From Flabesymbios commensalis (Eukaryota; Annelida; Polychaeta; Terebellida; Flabelligeridae), in contig OZ024903.1 in assembly GCA_964017125.1 (NCBI GenBank), positions 87,889,093-87,953,092 of the forward strand: a DNA stretch of 64,000 nt, in the 5' to 3' direction. Made by a program: the position numbers and the translations under genes. Positions 10,950 through 21,360 of the stretch are shown here, in pieces (position 1 is the first letter of the stretch; the number at the start of each line of letters is the position of its first letter). Below the pieces are notes generated by a model, which saw nothing but the letters and a program-made list of their open reading frames with translations, did not search any database and had not been told where the DNA came from.

Positions 10950-13900
10950 TTAACAATTAATTTGTTTAAAACAACCATAGATAAATTGCGCTAGTGACTT
11001 CACCACTGTTATGTCTCTAGATGTCATAATTTGTAGAAACATTTCATTTGTCGGCTGTATATTGATAGTTGCGGTTACAGAGGTAAACAAGATTTTGCGT
11101 TCATTATTCATAGCGTTACAGTGGAGAAGAAGATGTATTTCGTCGTCAATTTCGTTAAATTCACACCTTGTGTATATTCGCTGGTTTATTGGAGTGATTG
11201 GATTATTGTATCGTCCTCTTTCTATATTTAGATCATGTGAGCTCATTCGGTATCTCGCTTGTGTGTAAGATATATGGTTCAACACAGAAATATGTTTTTA
11301 CTAATGCATATATGCGCAACTTACTCGAACTCTCAATATCTTTTCTCCACTGCTGTGTAAATATTCCAACAATTGATTCTTTAAATAAAAGCATGAATTT
11401 ATTTGTATCCCCAATATTCTGTGATTCCCAAATTTGATCAAGCCTGGCTCGTTCGAGGACAGAGCGAATACGGGAACACCAATTCGTGAAGCCAATGCCA
11501 TCTAGCTCAAGAAGCATATTGTAGGCATTTCTGACTGGATGGCTCTGAGATAGTTTTAGAATTCTACACCAATATTTTACGGCTTTTATGTGTTGTCGGA
11601 TGATCAGTGGAAATCGTCCCGTGTCCCCATATATAGCAGGTGTAGGTGTTTGCTTTCTAACTCCAAGTGTAGATTTAATCAATTTTAGATGGATTTTTTC
11701 CAGATCGTTAACATCATCGCCTGTGTACCATATATCACTTCCATATTCTAGTATGGGCAATATTTGACAATCAAATGCTTTGAACGCAATAGTGGGTGAC
11801 AATTTACCAATCACAGGACGGGACTGTTTACGTAGAGAAAAAATTGCTTTCCCAGCTTGGGAAGCAAGATGAGAAAAAGTTTCTTTTAACACGTTATTAG
11901 CAGACTTGGTGCTATACACCACACCCAGGTATTTATATTGTTCAGCTTTTTCTATGATGTTATCACCATAGTGGAAGCTTCCGTGTACTTTGGTGTAACG
12001 CTCATTAAAGATTAGAACTTTTGTTTTAGAAATGCTTACTATGATATGCCAAAGGGAAGCATATAAATACAGAGCAGTTAGCTGTTTTTGTAATCCCCCA
12101 GCAGATTCTGAAAAAAAGACAAGGTCATCTGCAAATAATAGATATACCATTAGTAAGGTGTCCACAGGGATACCTTGATCTTGGTCAAATGTCTTGTAAA
12201 AATTCCGTGAATAGTTTGGGACTGAGCATACCGCCTTGTAGAACCCCATATTCGCTTTTTAATATGTCACTGATACGTGAGTCCCATTTTACACGACACT
12301 CTGCTTTAGAAAACATGCTTCTTATTACGTTTAGCAAATCGCCGTCTATTCCCCTGTTCAATAATTTATAGTATAATGCTGTTCTATCAATATAGTTAAA
12401 TGCTTTTGTGAAATCGACAAAGCATGTATACAGGGGTTTAGAAAGACACCTTTGTTTATCTATGATGGCACAGAGTATGAATATATTATCCGTAGTTCGC
12501 GAATTGCTTTTAAAACCAGCTTGATAAGGATTATTATCATTACACACTTCGTTTTTAAATGAGAGTCTGTTATTAAAAATAGATTCAAATAGTTTCCCAA
12601 TACACGGCATGACTGTGATTTTCCTGTAATTATCTGGAGCACCATGGTCCCCCTTTTTTTGACAGGGTGGATTATACCGGTAGCCCATCTAGATGGATAT
12701 TTCCAATTGGTAAGAATGGTATTGAACAGCAATTCTAATGCTGGCAATAGTTCATTACATCCATATTTGTAAAATTCGGCAGAAATACCATCTACACCCG
12801 CTGCTTTCATGCATTTCAACTTTTGAATTGCCTTTTTAATTTCTTCTGCAGTTATGGGACTGTTTAGGAACTGTGTCATATTAGATTTATCGTGCTCTAC
12901 ATTATGTTGAAATGAAGTAACTTGCTTTATAATATTATTCATGTGTTCACAATCAAAATAATCCACATGTGGAGGGTAGACTTGTTGTTCAAAGTATTTC
13001 ACAAAGTCTGCCAAAGTAGGCCCTGTAGTAACATTTCTAGGATTTAAAGATTTCCAGAATTTCCAATAGGAATTAGGATCTGCCGTTCTCATATTTTCCA
13101 GCTCACTAAGTTTGGCTTGCTGGTATTGTATTTTCTTTCTTTTGATTAATTGCTTATATTGTCGTAAAATTATATTATATTCGCCATGCTGTGCGTTAAA
13201 GTCTCTCTGTTTAGCAATATTATTACCAACATACTTCAAGGATTTACATTCTTTATCATACCAGGGGTTAGAGAGAAAATTATTTTGAGTGTTCTTTCTT
13301 TGCTTCTAAATATGTTTCCTTGCTGGGAATAATGGCGAAATTACATTTTCTATCATACCATTGAACATGTCACATAGAGTGTCAGCATTACACCCATCGA
13401 TGACGGCACACAGCATTTCCTCAAATGCATGACACGTTTGCTCATTTCGTAAAGCTAGTTGATATTCTTGCTTTTTCTCGTCTTGCCATATGAAAACATT
13501 AGAGCAAGAAGCTTTGTCATTTACACAGGTATCTATTTTTAATGGGTTGTAATCATCATGATCATCGAGTTTAGTATTTGAAATATTGAACTGTATGTGA
13601 CAATGATCTGATTCCACCAATTTCGGTAAAACTTCAAATTTGCTGATTATGTTATCTTCATTTAAAATCAGATAGTCTATTGTGCTTGAACCATTGGGAG
13701 AGAAGTATGCAAAGCGGCCGATACCATTATCATTATACATCCGCCCATTGGCTATTTTGAAACCTGTGTTTATACAAAACTTTAGTAAAAGTTGACCGTA
13801 TTTGTTAATTACTTTATCTTCATTAGAACGTTGATTTGGAACATTTACATTGGTATCTATTATCCCAGCTTCATAGTCCGGAGCCTGACCAGTTCGGCTA

Positions 13901-14220
13901 TTAAAGTCACCACATAATAGGATGTGGTGCGTTTCTATATACCTAGCCACTTCCTCTTCCAGCATAGTAAAATAATCATTTCTTACACCAATATATGTTG
14001 AGTTTGCTGGTGGTATATAGGTACACCCAATTTTAATGTTTTTCTGACAACAGTCTGTAGCTAATGTTAACCATACCAAATAGTCATAGGTGTGGTCTAT
14101 CCTAGTTAAATTTGCATATTTATTTGAAATAAGTATGCCAATACCACCAAAAGCTCTACAGGCATTTTTATGTTTGAGTTTTCTACTTACATGGTGGAAT
14201 TTATAACCAGGTATTGCCAA
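10950..14220 (-). mobile_element. LINE with endonuclease and reverse transcriptase, 5'-truncated, inactive
   Basis: On the minus strand an APE-type endonuclease (14220-13306) shows GDFNSRTG and the SDHCHI motif that closes the catalytic site. The reverse transcriptase follows (13239-11233) with palm motif FVDFTKAFNYIDR, the GVLQGGMLSP block and the catalytic LLFADDLVFF. The C-terminus (11285-10950) has RCEFNEIDDEIHLLLHC, a Cys/His tail usual in this group. The reading frame changes near 13300, 12600, 12220 and 11270, so the copy is dead. The first 50 or so endonuclease residues are missing: the frame begins at PGYKFHHV, exactly where the opposing LINE starts. The region with YGSDIW, GVRK and YGDTGRFPL resembles I/Jockey-group elements; the clade is not settled. 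Confidence 0.85.
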
Positions 14221-14221
14221 T

Positions 14222-15465
14222 GTGAAATCATTCCCTTTCCTAGCATTGACCCTAGTGGCATTGAGAATATCTCACCCGCACTGACAATATGTCCTAATAT
14301 AGCTCGAAATAATCATCATAGAGTGTCAGACATTTTAAAGACTAAAGATCTTAGTGTGTCATGTCATAACATAAATAGACTTTATTCAAAAATGGACGAA
14401 ATTCGGTACTATCTCAAAGTGTATTTCCCAGTGGATAATTATGGTGTTGTAGAAACGTTTCTAGATGAAAATGTAAACGACTCAAAATTGTTATCGATAA
14501 TTATAATGTGGTACGAAGAGATCAAATAGATCGAATGGCGGTGGCGGTATTTTAATATATGTAAAACATCATCTTAATCATAGAAGGATTCCTGAGTTGG
14601 AATTACCAAATATTGAAGCCATTTTTATTGAACTTCAATTTAGTAATGGAAATATTTTAGTCGGTTTTATATATAGGCCACCAAATAATAATTTGGTCAA
14701 CTATTCTGAATGGCTTATATTTATGGATAACCTACTAGACAAAGTAAACAATACATAGGGCCTACAATAAGTAATTTTATTGGGAGATTTTAATATTGAT
14801 ATTTTACCAACTGCTGTAGCCTACAGAAAAGGTCGTGGATAAATACATTTTAAAGCTATTATCTAAATCAGTTAATTGATGAACCCACCAGAATTACGTC
14901 GTATAGTAAAGCTCTATTAGACCATGTTGATGTTTCCGAAGATGTGAATGTTTCCAAATCAGGTTTATTATCTTGGGCTATTAGTGACCACAACCCTATA
15001 TATATTACTAACTGTTATATATATATTATTAAGTCAAATTATGTAGCTAACCACGATAAGATAAAGAATAAACATAAAACAATTAGATATTGTAAAATGG
15101 CTGACTTAGATATCAACACTTTGGGTCCGTGTATCCTAGATACACTAAATTTCATAGATAATAGTAAAGATACAAATGTAAATGATTTGACCTCCTCTTG
15201 GACAAGTCAAGTTTTATCTATGTTGGACACACACTGGCCAGTAAGAACCAAACAAATTGAAATAGAACACCAACCTGGGTGGTTAACGGCCGACATACGA
15301 AAGTTAATGAAAGAACGAGATACATTTAAATCTAGCAAGTCTTTTGTAAAATACAAGGAATTACGAAATAAATGCAAGAAGGAAATGAGAAAAGCTAAAT
15401 CAAAGTATTACTTCAATTTCCCAAGTTCCTGGAAATTTTGCAAAGTTAGACCATCTGGCGTGTAA
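14222..15465 (+). mobile_element. LINE endonuclease-domain fragment (CR1-like)
   Basis: The plus strand encodes CHNINRLYSKMDEI (the N-terminal endonuclease motif), then LIYVKHHLNHRRIPELELP, FIYRPPNNNLVNYSEWL and LLGDFNIDI. These are followed by DEPTRITSYSKALLDHV and SDHNPIYITN, which complete the APE endonuclease order. A basic linker, WLTADIRKLMKERD to KKEMRKAKSKYY, leads toward where the reverse transcriptase should be, but the element stops at about 15465. Frames shift near 14525, 14760 and 14930, and stops occur at about 14757 and 14838. The transcriptase and tail are absent, which is unusual because LINEs normally lose the 5' end; a later deletion or a break by insertion is likely. It abuts the minus-strand LINE head-to-head at about 14220. 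Confidence 0.75.
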
Positions 15466-15676
15466 TGCAATTAATTAATTATTAATTAATGTAGGCCCTA
15501 ATATTAATGTAATATAGCCTAACAGGCCAGCCTAATGCAATGCAGGGCTTATCATCATGGTGCAACCTGATTATGGGGCGAAAAGTCTGTGTGGGGTTGC
15601 CGCGTCGGATTGACCCAGTCAGTGGTATTAGACACAAGCATATGTTGTGTTTCACCGTTGATTGTTGTCATCAGAA
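15466..15676. other. Short spacer with taatta repeats
   Basis: aattaattaattattaatta begins near 15468. No gene signal is recognised. Confidence 0.4.
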
Positions 15677-15826
15677 ATGCCGCGAAAAAGCAAGAGTTCT
15701 GCGACAGCAAATGTCGATAATTTACTGATTAAAAATGCTATTCCGAACAAAAAAATAAAGAAATCAGATAATACAAATAATAGTGAAAAAGATGAAGATA
15801 CACAATGGTCTATTGCGCATTGGTAA
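15677..15826 (+). CDS. Hypothetical 49-residue lysine-rich ORF
   Basis: An ATG at 15677 opens a 49-codon frame beginning MPRKSKSSATANVDNLL and ending EDTQWSIAHW, with a stop at 15824. It is rich in lysine, serine and asparagine, without a signal peptide or membrane segment. A possible splice donor (TG|gtaata) overlaps the stop, so it could be the first coding exon of a gene. It could equally be the N-terminus of a retrotransposon ORF1, or chance. I do not recognise a family. Confidence 0.2.
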   Translation: MPRKSKSSATANVDNLLIKNAIPNKKIKKSDNTNNSEKDEDTQWSIAHW

Positions 15827-16604
15827 TATTGTTTTATTGGAAGAAACAGTGTGCTAGAGTTTGTGTTTTGGTCCGTCGAATCTTTGGAAGTATTTGATTG
15901 GGCGGTATACGTTTAGTATTAGACCCCTCTAGCATGTCTGTTAGTAGGGAGGTCAGACCATTTTTTTCATCTGTTGATTTTTTTTCAAATTTTATGGTAG
16001 ATCTTGACCTAGACCCCTAATTTGAAAAATGCAGCAAACAAAAATGAATTTTTTTGCAATCATTTTTTTTAAGTGCCCCAGCCCAGCCTCCAGGACCAGG
16101 GGCCAGGCCAGGGCCAAGTTTGTGCACCTAACTTCCTAAGTTGCAGTTTATTGAATTTATCCACATATGCACATGGTAAAATAGTTTTGTGGCCGGCTGT
16201 GTTGATAAAACATATAAATGTGGAACCAAAAAAACACAAAATTATGAAAAAGTGCTTAGATCTAGGACGACCAGAGAGGAATCAATTTTTCATGTTGGGA
16301 ATCCAGTGCCTAGTCTAAGTTCGAGTGGGGTGTGCCGGTTCGATGAAGGTCCTCCATGGGGACCAGAGCCCTTAGAAAGACGAACAATTGACCAGGCCAT
16401 GCCTAAAAAAAATATTGTTTGTTTCCGATTTCCGACCGAACCTATCAAAACATGTGCGATCCAAATTTATTTTATGAATTTCCCCCCCCCCCCAAAAAAA
16501 AATTTTTTTTTTTTTTTGGTTGTAGTCAAAGTAACTAAAAAAACGTTACGTAAAGGAGAGGAAGGGTCAAAAAACATCCAAAAAACAAAAAAATCGTTAC
16601 GTAA
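15827..16604. other. Gene-free stretch with homopolymer tracts
   Basis: The stretch contains poly-C followed by poly-A and poly-T (16482-16519) and a gg/cc-rich patch near 16080-16120. A longer open frame (16189-16632) runs straight through these tracts and looks non-coding. Confidence 0.4.
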
Positions 16605-16770
16605 TGTACAGATAAGACATGCATGGAAGTGAATTTGGCACCAAATAAAATAAAAAATAATTGATTGAAGTGACAAAGAATAAAATAGAAAATAAAATAA
16701 ATTTCCCACCTACCCACTGGTTAAAATGACAACAAATCGGAAACAAACATATATTTTTTTTGGCCTTGAA
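16605..16770. repeat. Dispersed repeat, copy A (shared with 20890-21045)
   Basis: gataagacatgcatggaagt, gaatttggc, aaataaaata, ttaaaatgacaacaaatcgg and acaaacata occur in the same order in both segments. Copy B lies inside the element at 19702-21196 and has a different internal A-rich insert. The family is unnamed here. Confidence 0.65.
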
Positions 16771-17510
16771 AATTTAGAAAATCAGTATTTTTTGCATTAT
16801 TTCAGCTTTTTACCAACTAAATTTTATTAATTTGTATGTAAAACCATTTTGAAAACCTTTTCCCTGAAACATATTCACCTCAAAGCTATTAAAACATGGA
16901 GATGGAAATCAGAAAGTGCTTTCCTGAAAGAAACATTATAAGATAAACACATTTTGAACAAAAATAAATTGAGATAATGGCAACTAAATATTTTCCAAAT
17001 AAAGTTATTTTGAACACAAATCGAACTTAGGCACAGGTGATTAAAATCGTTCCTAAGTTGAGCACCCCCACCAGCGCTTAATGCTTGGATGCTAAACACT
17101 ATTGGACGTTTTAAGGCATAGCCTCAAACCATAATGGCCACGAAAAAGTATTTGTTAGAGGAAAAATAATGTTATAAATGTTGTGGAAAAAATAAAAAGA
17201 CCCAAAAACGCATTTTCGTAATATTATGATGTCAATTAAAATAAAATTTCTCTTTACTTTGCTGATTTTTTAATCCCAAGCAAGTGCTATGTTATCGCCC
17301 ATTCCCGTTTTTTTCGGTACCTATGTTTAATTTCCAGATAAATCCCACAGTGGAAGTTTGCTGGCCTCCAAAATAGAATAATGATCGAACTTAGGATCTA
17401 ATCGAACTTAGGGCACCTTGCTCTAACGTTAATGGAAAAAAGACTGATTGCAGGGTCTTTCAGCTGGCAACCACAAGATGGCGCACATGTCTTCTGAAAC
17501 TAAAATCAAG
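16771..17510. other. Gene-free stretch
   Basis: AT-rich sequence; I see no exon with splice sites and motif support. The phrase atcgaacttagg recurs at 17022, 17383 and 17400 without forming an array. Confidence 0.35.
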
Positions 17511-17710
17511 AAATAACCCAGAATAACCTTTCAAACAAAATAATAACCTCTAATAACCTAATGATAACCCTTTAATTGGTAACAAAACAACAAAAATAAT
17601 TGAATAACGGGTTATTATAGGGTTATTATATAGGTTATTACGGGTTATTATAGGGTTATTATAGGTTATTCCGGATTATTATGGGTTATTCCAGATTATT
17701 ATGGGGTTTT
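17511..17710. repeat. AACC/GGTT low-complexity inverted block
   Basis: The left half (17513-17572) repeats ataacc words. The right half (17605-17700) repeats gggttattata words, the reverse complement. The two halves could fold into a long imperfect hairpin around a short A-rich spacer. Unit length is about 12 to 25 bases with drift. Confidence 0.65.
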
Positions 17711-18579
17711 GTCGTACCGCTGATTGCATGGATTGTAACGTTAGTCCCCAAATTGCCAAAATCTAGGCCCAGTTTTCAGCCACAGATTGACCGCGTACAA
17801 AATCGTGGGATATCTCTTTGGACTGTCATATCAGACTCTGAGAATATCGCTGAATAATCATGTCTAAAATAATTTTTTTTTAATCCGTAACATTTCAGTT
17901 CCTTGCCATGTCCAGCTCAGAGGTTGCACAGTTATTATTCATTAAAAAGTTATGGACATTTTTCCGACCTTCTCAGTCACTGCCATGTTGGCTTTTTCAG
18001 GTAAAGAAAATACATCAATTCACGGCCTCGGAGAGGACACGGCTACCCGGAATCCGGCGTAAATTCTGTGATTATACTTGCCGTCAAATTAGAAATGAGT
18101 AACCAAGATTTTAATAGAAAATGGCCTTTACAAAATTTCAAGGAAATAGATTCAAAATTGACGAAGAAATCGCCGAAAATCATGTGATCCTGTATGATAA
18201 TTTTTAATTTGATGGCGAGTATAGGTACATCAGAAAGTCATTTTGGTGTTTTTTTCAGGATTTATGTGAATTTGTGAGACGCTGCAATAAAAGACATATT
18301 TTTCTCTGTTTGTTTACAGTTCTTTTTGCTCACTATCACTGGTAGAAATGGAGTCATCAGTGTAGAATTAAAAGAGTTATTTGTTTTGAATGGCACTTTA
18401 ATCACCTGTTCTGGGGGTTCTCATCATTTGATTTCTCGCAATTACAATAAATGATGCCAGCTCTAGCCTTTAATTTCATAATAGCTGCAACAAATGCTCG
18501 AAGAGGTAAGTGGAACAGGCATGCTGTGGCCCTATCTGATAATTTTGCAAAAAAAGAAAATAGACTATGTCCACTGCCC
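17711..18579. other. Gene-free stretch
   Basis: No exon, RNA gene or transposon end is recognised. Confidence 0.3.
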
Positions 18580-19028
18580 TACAGTCTGTCCGACGGTGGA
18601 GGATGGTCCAAAAGCAAGTTAGCTTTTCGGTATCCAGTCAGTCAGTTCTCAAGCGATTTTCATGAAATTTTGTAAACCCTATTTTCTAGTTATTTGGCAT
18701 CGATCCTGAATTTCGTAAAAAAATCTCGAAAAGTTCAAAAGTTAGACCATTGCATTTGACATGTAATAAATGTCTATTTATGATGCTCCTCTATAACATG
18801 TATAAATCCATTAACTTCAGTCCGATTTATTCTCAGAATTGTGTTGCATGTCAAATGGTCTAATTTTTTAAATATTAAATGGAATTTCGCGAAATTTTCA
18901 GGGTTGTTGCCAAATGAGTAGATGATAATGGTTGCAAAATTTTGTGACAACCGCTTGAGAATTGACTAACTGGATACCAAAAAACTCACTTTCATTTTGG
19001 TTCATCCTCCACCGTCGGACAAACTATA
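18580..19028. mobile_element. Tc1/mariner-like MITE with long inverted arms
   Basis: The left end is TA followed by cagtctgtccgacggtggag (from 18582). The right end is the complement, ctccaccgtcggacaaacta, then TA at 19027. The arms stay similar for roughly 190 bases: both contain ggtatccagt, agtcaattctcaagcg (with changes), tttggca and agaccatt words. Total length is 449 bases, with no transposase. A TA target and ends beginning CAGT point to a Tc1/mariner-type mover, although the long arms are unusual for short MITEs. Confidence 0.7.
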
Positions 19029-19701
19029 GATCTATGAGGAAGTTCTGGAGACCATAATTTATAAGGCCGTTTGGACAGAACGATGTCGGAATCTCTAAAA
19101 ATTGAGATACCTTGGGAAGGTTGCACTAGTTTGTCCAGGGTGAAACCTGGGTGAAGTTTTTTTGCCGGCCCTCCGCTTCCTCATGGGGCGCACCTAGGGT
19201 AAAAATGGAAGATTCTTAGCCTTAAGTTTGAAAATCCATCAACATTTTTCTTCTTCCATGACCTTGTGGACTTGATAAAAAAGATAAACAGGGGCCGGAG
19301 GATCTGCCCAATTTTCTGATTGTTATGTGCATATGTGGTATATTTGCTAGTACTGTTACTATATCATGTGTTTTTTGGGGCACTCGTTGGCTGCCCTGAT
19401 GTATCATAATCTAAAAACTCAACAACGTTGTTCTCAGTAGTTTTCTTCAGCTGCTTCAAAAAGTTAATGTGTCTTGGTGATGTTTTGGATTCTGTATCCC
19501 TTTCTCAATTTGCAACATTGAGGTGACATCTTTTGGACGTTTTTATAATTCAGCTCAAATGTTGATCTAGCACAGCATTTTACTTACTCGGTGAAAAGAG
19601 TGCAATGTGGTCAAATATTTCTTTTAGCATGTCAGCAGACTTTAAGAAAAAGAGGTCAGCATAATTTTATAGGACAATTTTCTTTTTTTTTGGTGTACCT
19701 A
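19029..19701. other. Gene-free stretch
   Basis: Nothing recognisable is present; a 61-codon minus-strand frame has no motif. Confidence 0.3.
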
Positions 19702-20309
19702 CAGGGGTCGAAAATAGCGCTCGCCCGCTCGCCCGGGGGAGTGGAAATGTGTAAGGGCTGGTAAGTATCAGGGGTACACCGGCCCTGCCGGCGAGTGCCG
19801 ATTTTAGTGGATTCCCATAATTTCATTGTAATTTTTTGTATTATACATGGGCCTAGTCATTATCGGTCACTTCAGCTAGATATATCACATGTTTGTTGAT
19901 AAAAAAAAAAGATAAAAACAAGAGATTTATCATAGCATAGATATAGTTCACTTTATCTAGGCTTTATCTAACTTGTATCTATAATTTAACTTTTATCAAG
20001 CGCCAGCGATAACTACCGGTATGTTTGTTTCTTTGCGATAGCTAGCCCTGGAAGCAGGCTGCCTGGCCAGTCGATCCAGCGTCTCAAATGCAATGCTACC
20101 AAGCCTACCATTAGGTCCCGCCGATTCGAGTTGTGATTATATAAAAAGAAAAGGATAACAAGGCTAAAAATTTCTATTAACAACGGTAAAAAAGTCTTCT
20201 ATTATGACTAATAATTGATGATTGTTATAACAAAATAACGCGAAATCGTCGACGACGCAAACAGCCATTCCAATGGACGAAATATTGATTGTCTCGTGTT
20301 TCCTGGAAG

Positions 20310-20509
20310 NNNNNNNNNNNNNNNNNNNNNNNNNNNNNNNNNNNNNNNNNNNNNNNNNNNNNNNNNNNNNNNNNNNNNNNNNNNNNNNNNNNNNNNNNNN
20401 NNNNNNNNNNNNNNNNNNNNNNNNNNNNNNNNNNNNNNNNNNNNNNNNNNNNNNNNNNNNNNNNNNNNNNNNNNNNNNNNNNNNNNNNNNNNNNNNNNNN
20501 NNNNNNNNN
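20310..20509. other. Assembly gap of 200 N
   Basis: Exactly 200 undetermined bases, probably a scaffold gap of arbitrary size. Open frames that span it are artefacts. Confidence 0.99.
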
Positions 20510-20889
20510 TGCTTAGTAATTAATTCGGTGAAACACAGTGACTTCACTCTGTGAAAACAAGGTTATATAAGAACCCCTCTCCCATACTTCATTATATTAG
20601 CCAGCTCAGTGAAAACAAAGGAGGTCAAGGTCATTGAGTTTCACAGAAAATCATACATACGGATCTATGCTTGAATAAGATAAAGATCGACAAAGCTCAA
20701 GACTATGCAGTGTGCTAGTATTTTTATTTGATGAAATATATCAAAATAATAGAAGAGGTTGATTTTGGCATCTCACTGAGAAAGCCAAAAATAATTTAAT
20801 TTCTTTATGAATTTTAGTACAGGTAGTACATGCAACTGCATTTCTGAACCTGTAACATAGGTACACAGAATACCACATCTATACCTGTA

Positions 20890-21045
20890 GATAAGACAGG
20901 CATGGAAGTGAATTTGGCGCAAAATAAAATAAATTTCCTACCTACAAATTACAAAAAAAAGACACAAAATATAAAGAAAAAAATCCTACTTACCCAGTGG
21001 TTAAAATGACAACAAATCGGATACGAACATAATTTTTTGGGCCTA
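20890..21045. repeat. Dispersed repeat, copy B (shared with 16605-16770)
   Basis: It begins gataagacaggcatggaagt and ends ttaaaatgacaacaaatcgg followed by acgaacata, collinear with copy A in the same orientation. Confidence 0.65.
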
Positions 21046-21360
21046 AGCTCTGAGCGGCATGATTGCCCCCGGTCTGATAATTAAAGAATTGATCAGTAAA
21101 GATATGGGAGCAAAAATAAGGGCTGGTGAAAAATTGTAAAGGCTGGTAGCTTTTTCAAGTTGGCTGGTGCTCAATCTCAGTTAGTTTCTACCCCTGATTA
21201 CTTAATAGATTCTATTTGTGAATTTATAAAAAAAAGTTGTGTTTTTTGGACAGGGGTTAGGCTAGACCTATAGCCTATAAGTCATAAGTCCAATATCGCG
21301 AACCTTGTTTTTTTCATTTGAAAAATATTAACTGACCAAATTTTTTTTTTTTACTTTTAT

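Larger units (their letters stand above)
19702..21196. mobile_element. hAT-like element with CAGGGGT ends, containing an assembly gap
   Basis: The left end reads caggggtcgaaaatagcgct. The right end, complemented, reads caggggtagaaactaactga. Subterminal words are also shared: aagggctggtaag near the left, and aagggctggtgaa and aaggctggtagc near the right. A second dispersed repeat (20890-21045) and 200 unknown bases lie inside. No clear target duplication is seen and no transposase is visible outside the gap. The ends resemble the smaller elements at 30799-31181 and 32951-33171 (CAGGGNTCGACACT). Confidence 0.55.

Noticed and set aside
16189-16632. 147-codon open frame
   Set aside because: It runs through poly-C, poly-A and poly-T tracts, encodes low-complexity sequence and overlaps a dispersed repeat.
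20164-20554. Four overlapping open frames of 75-127 codons
   Set aside because: They are produced by reading through the 200 unknown bases of the assembly gap.
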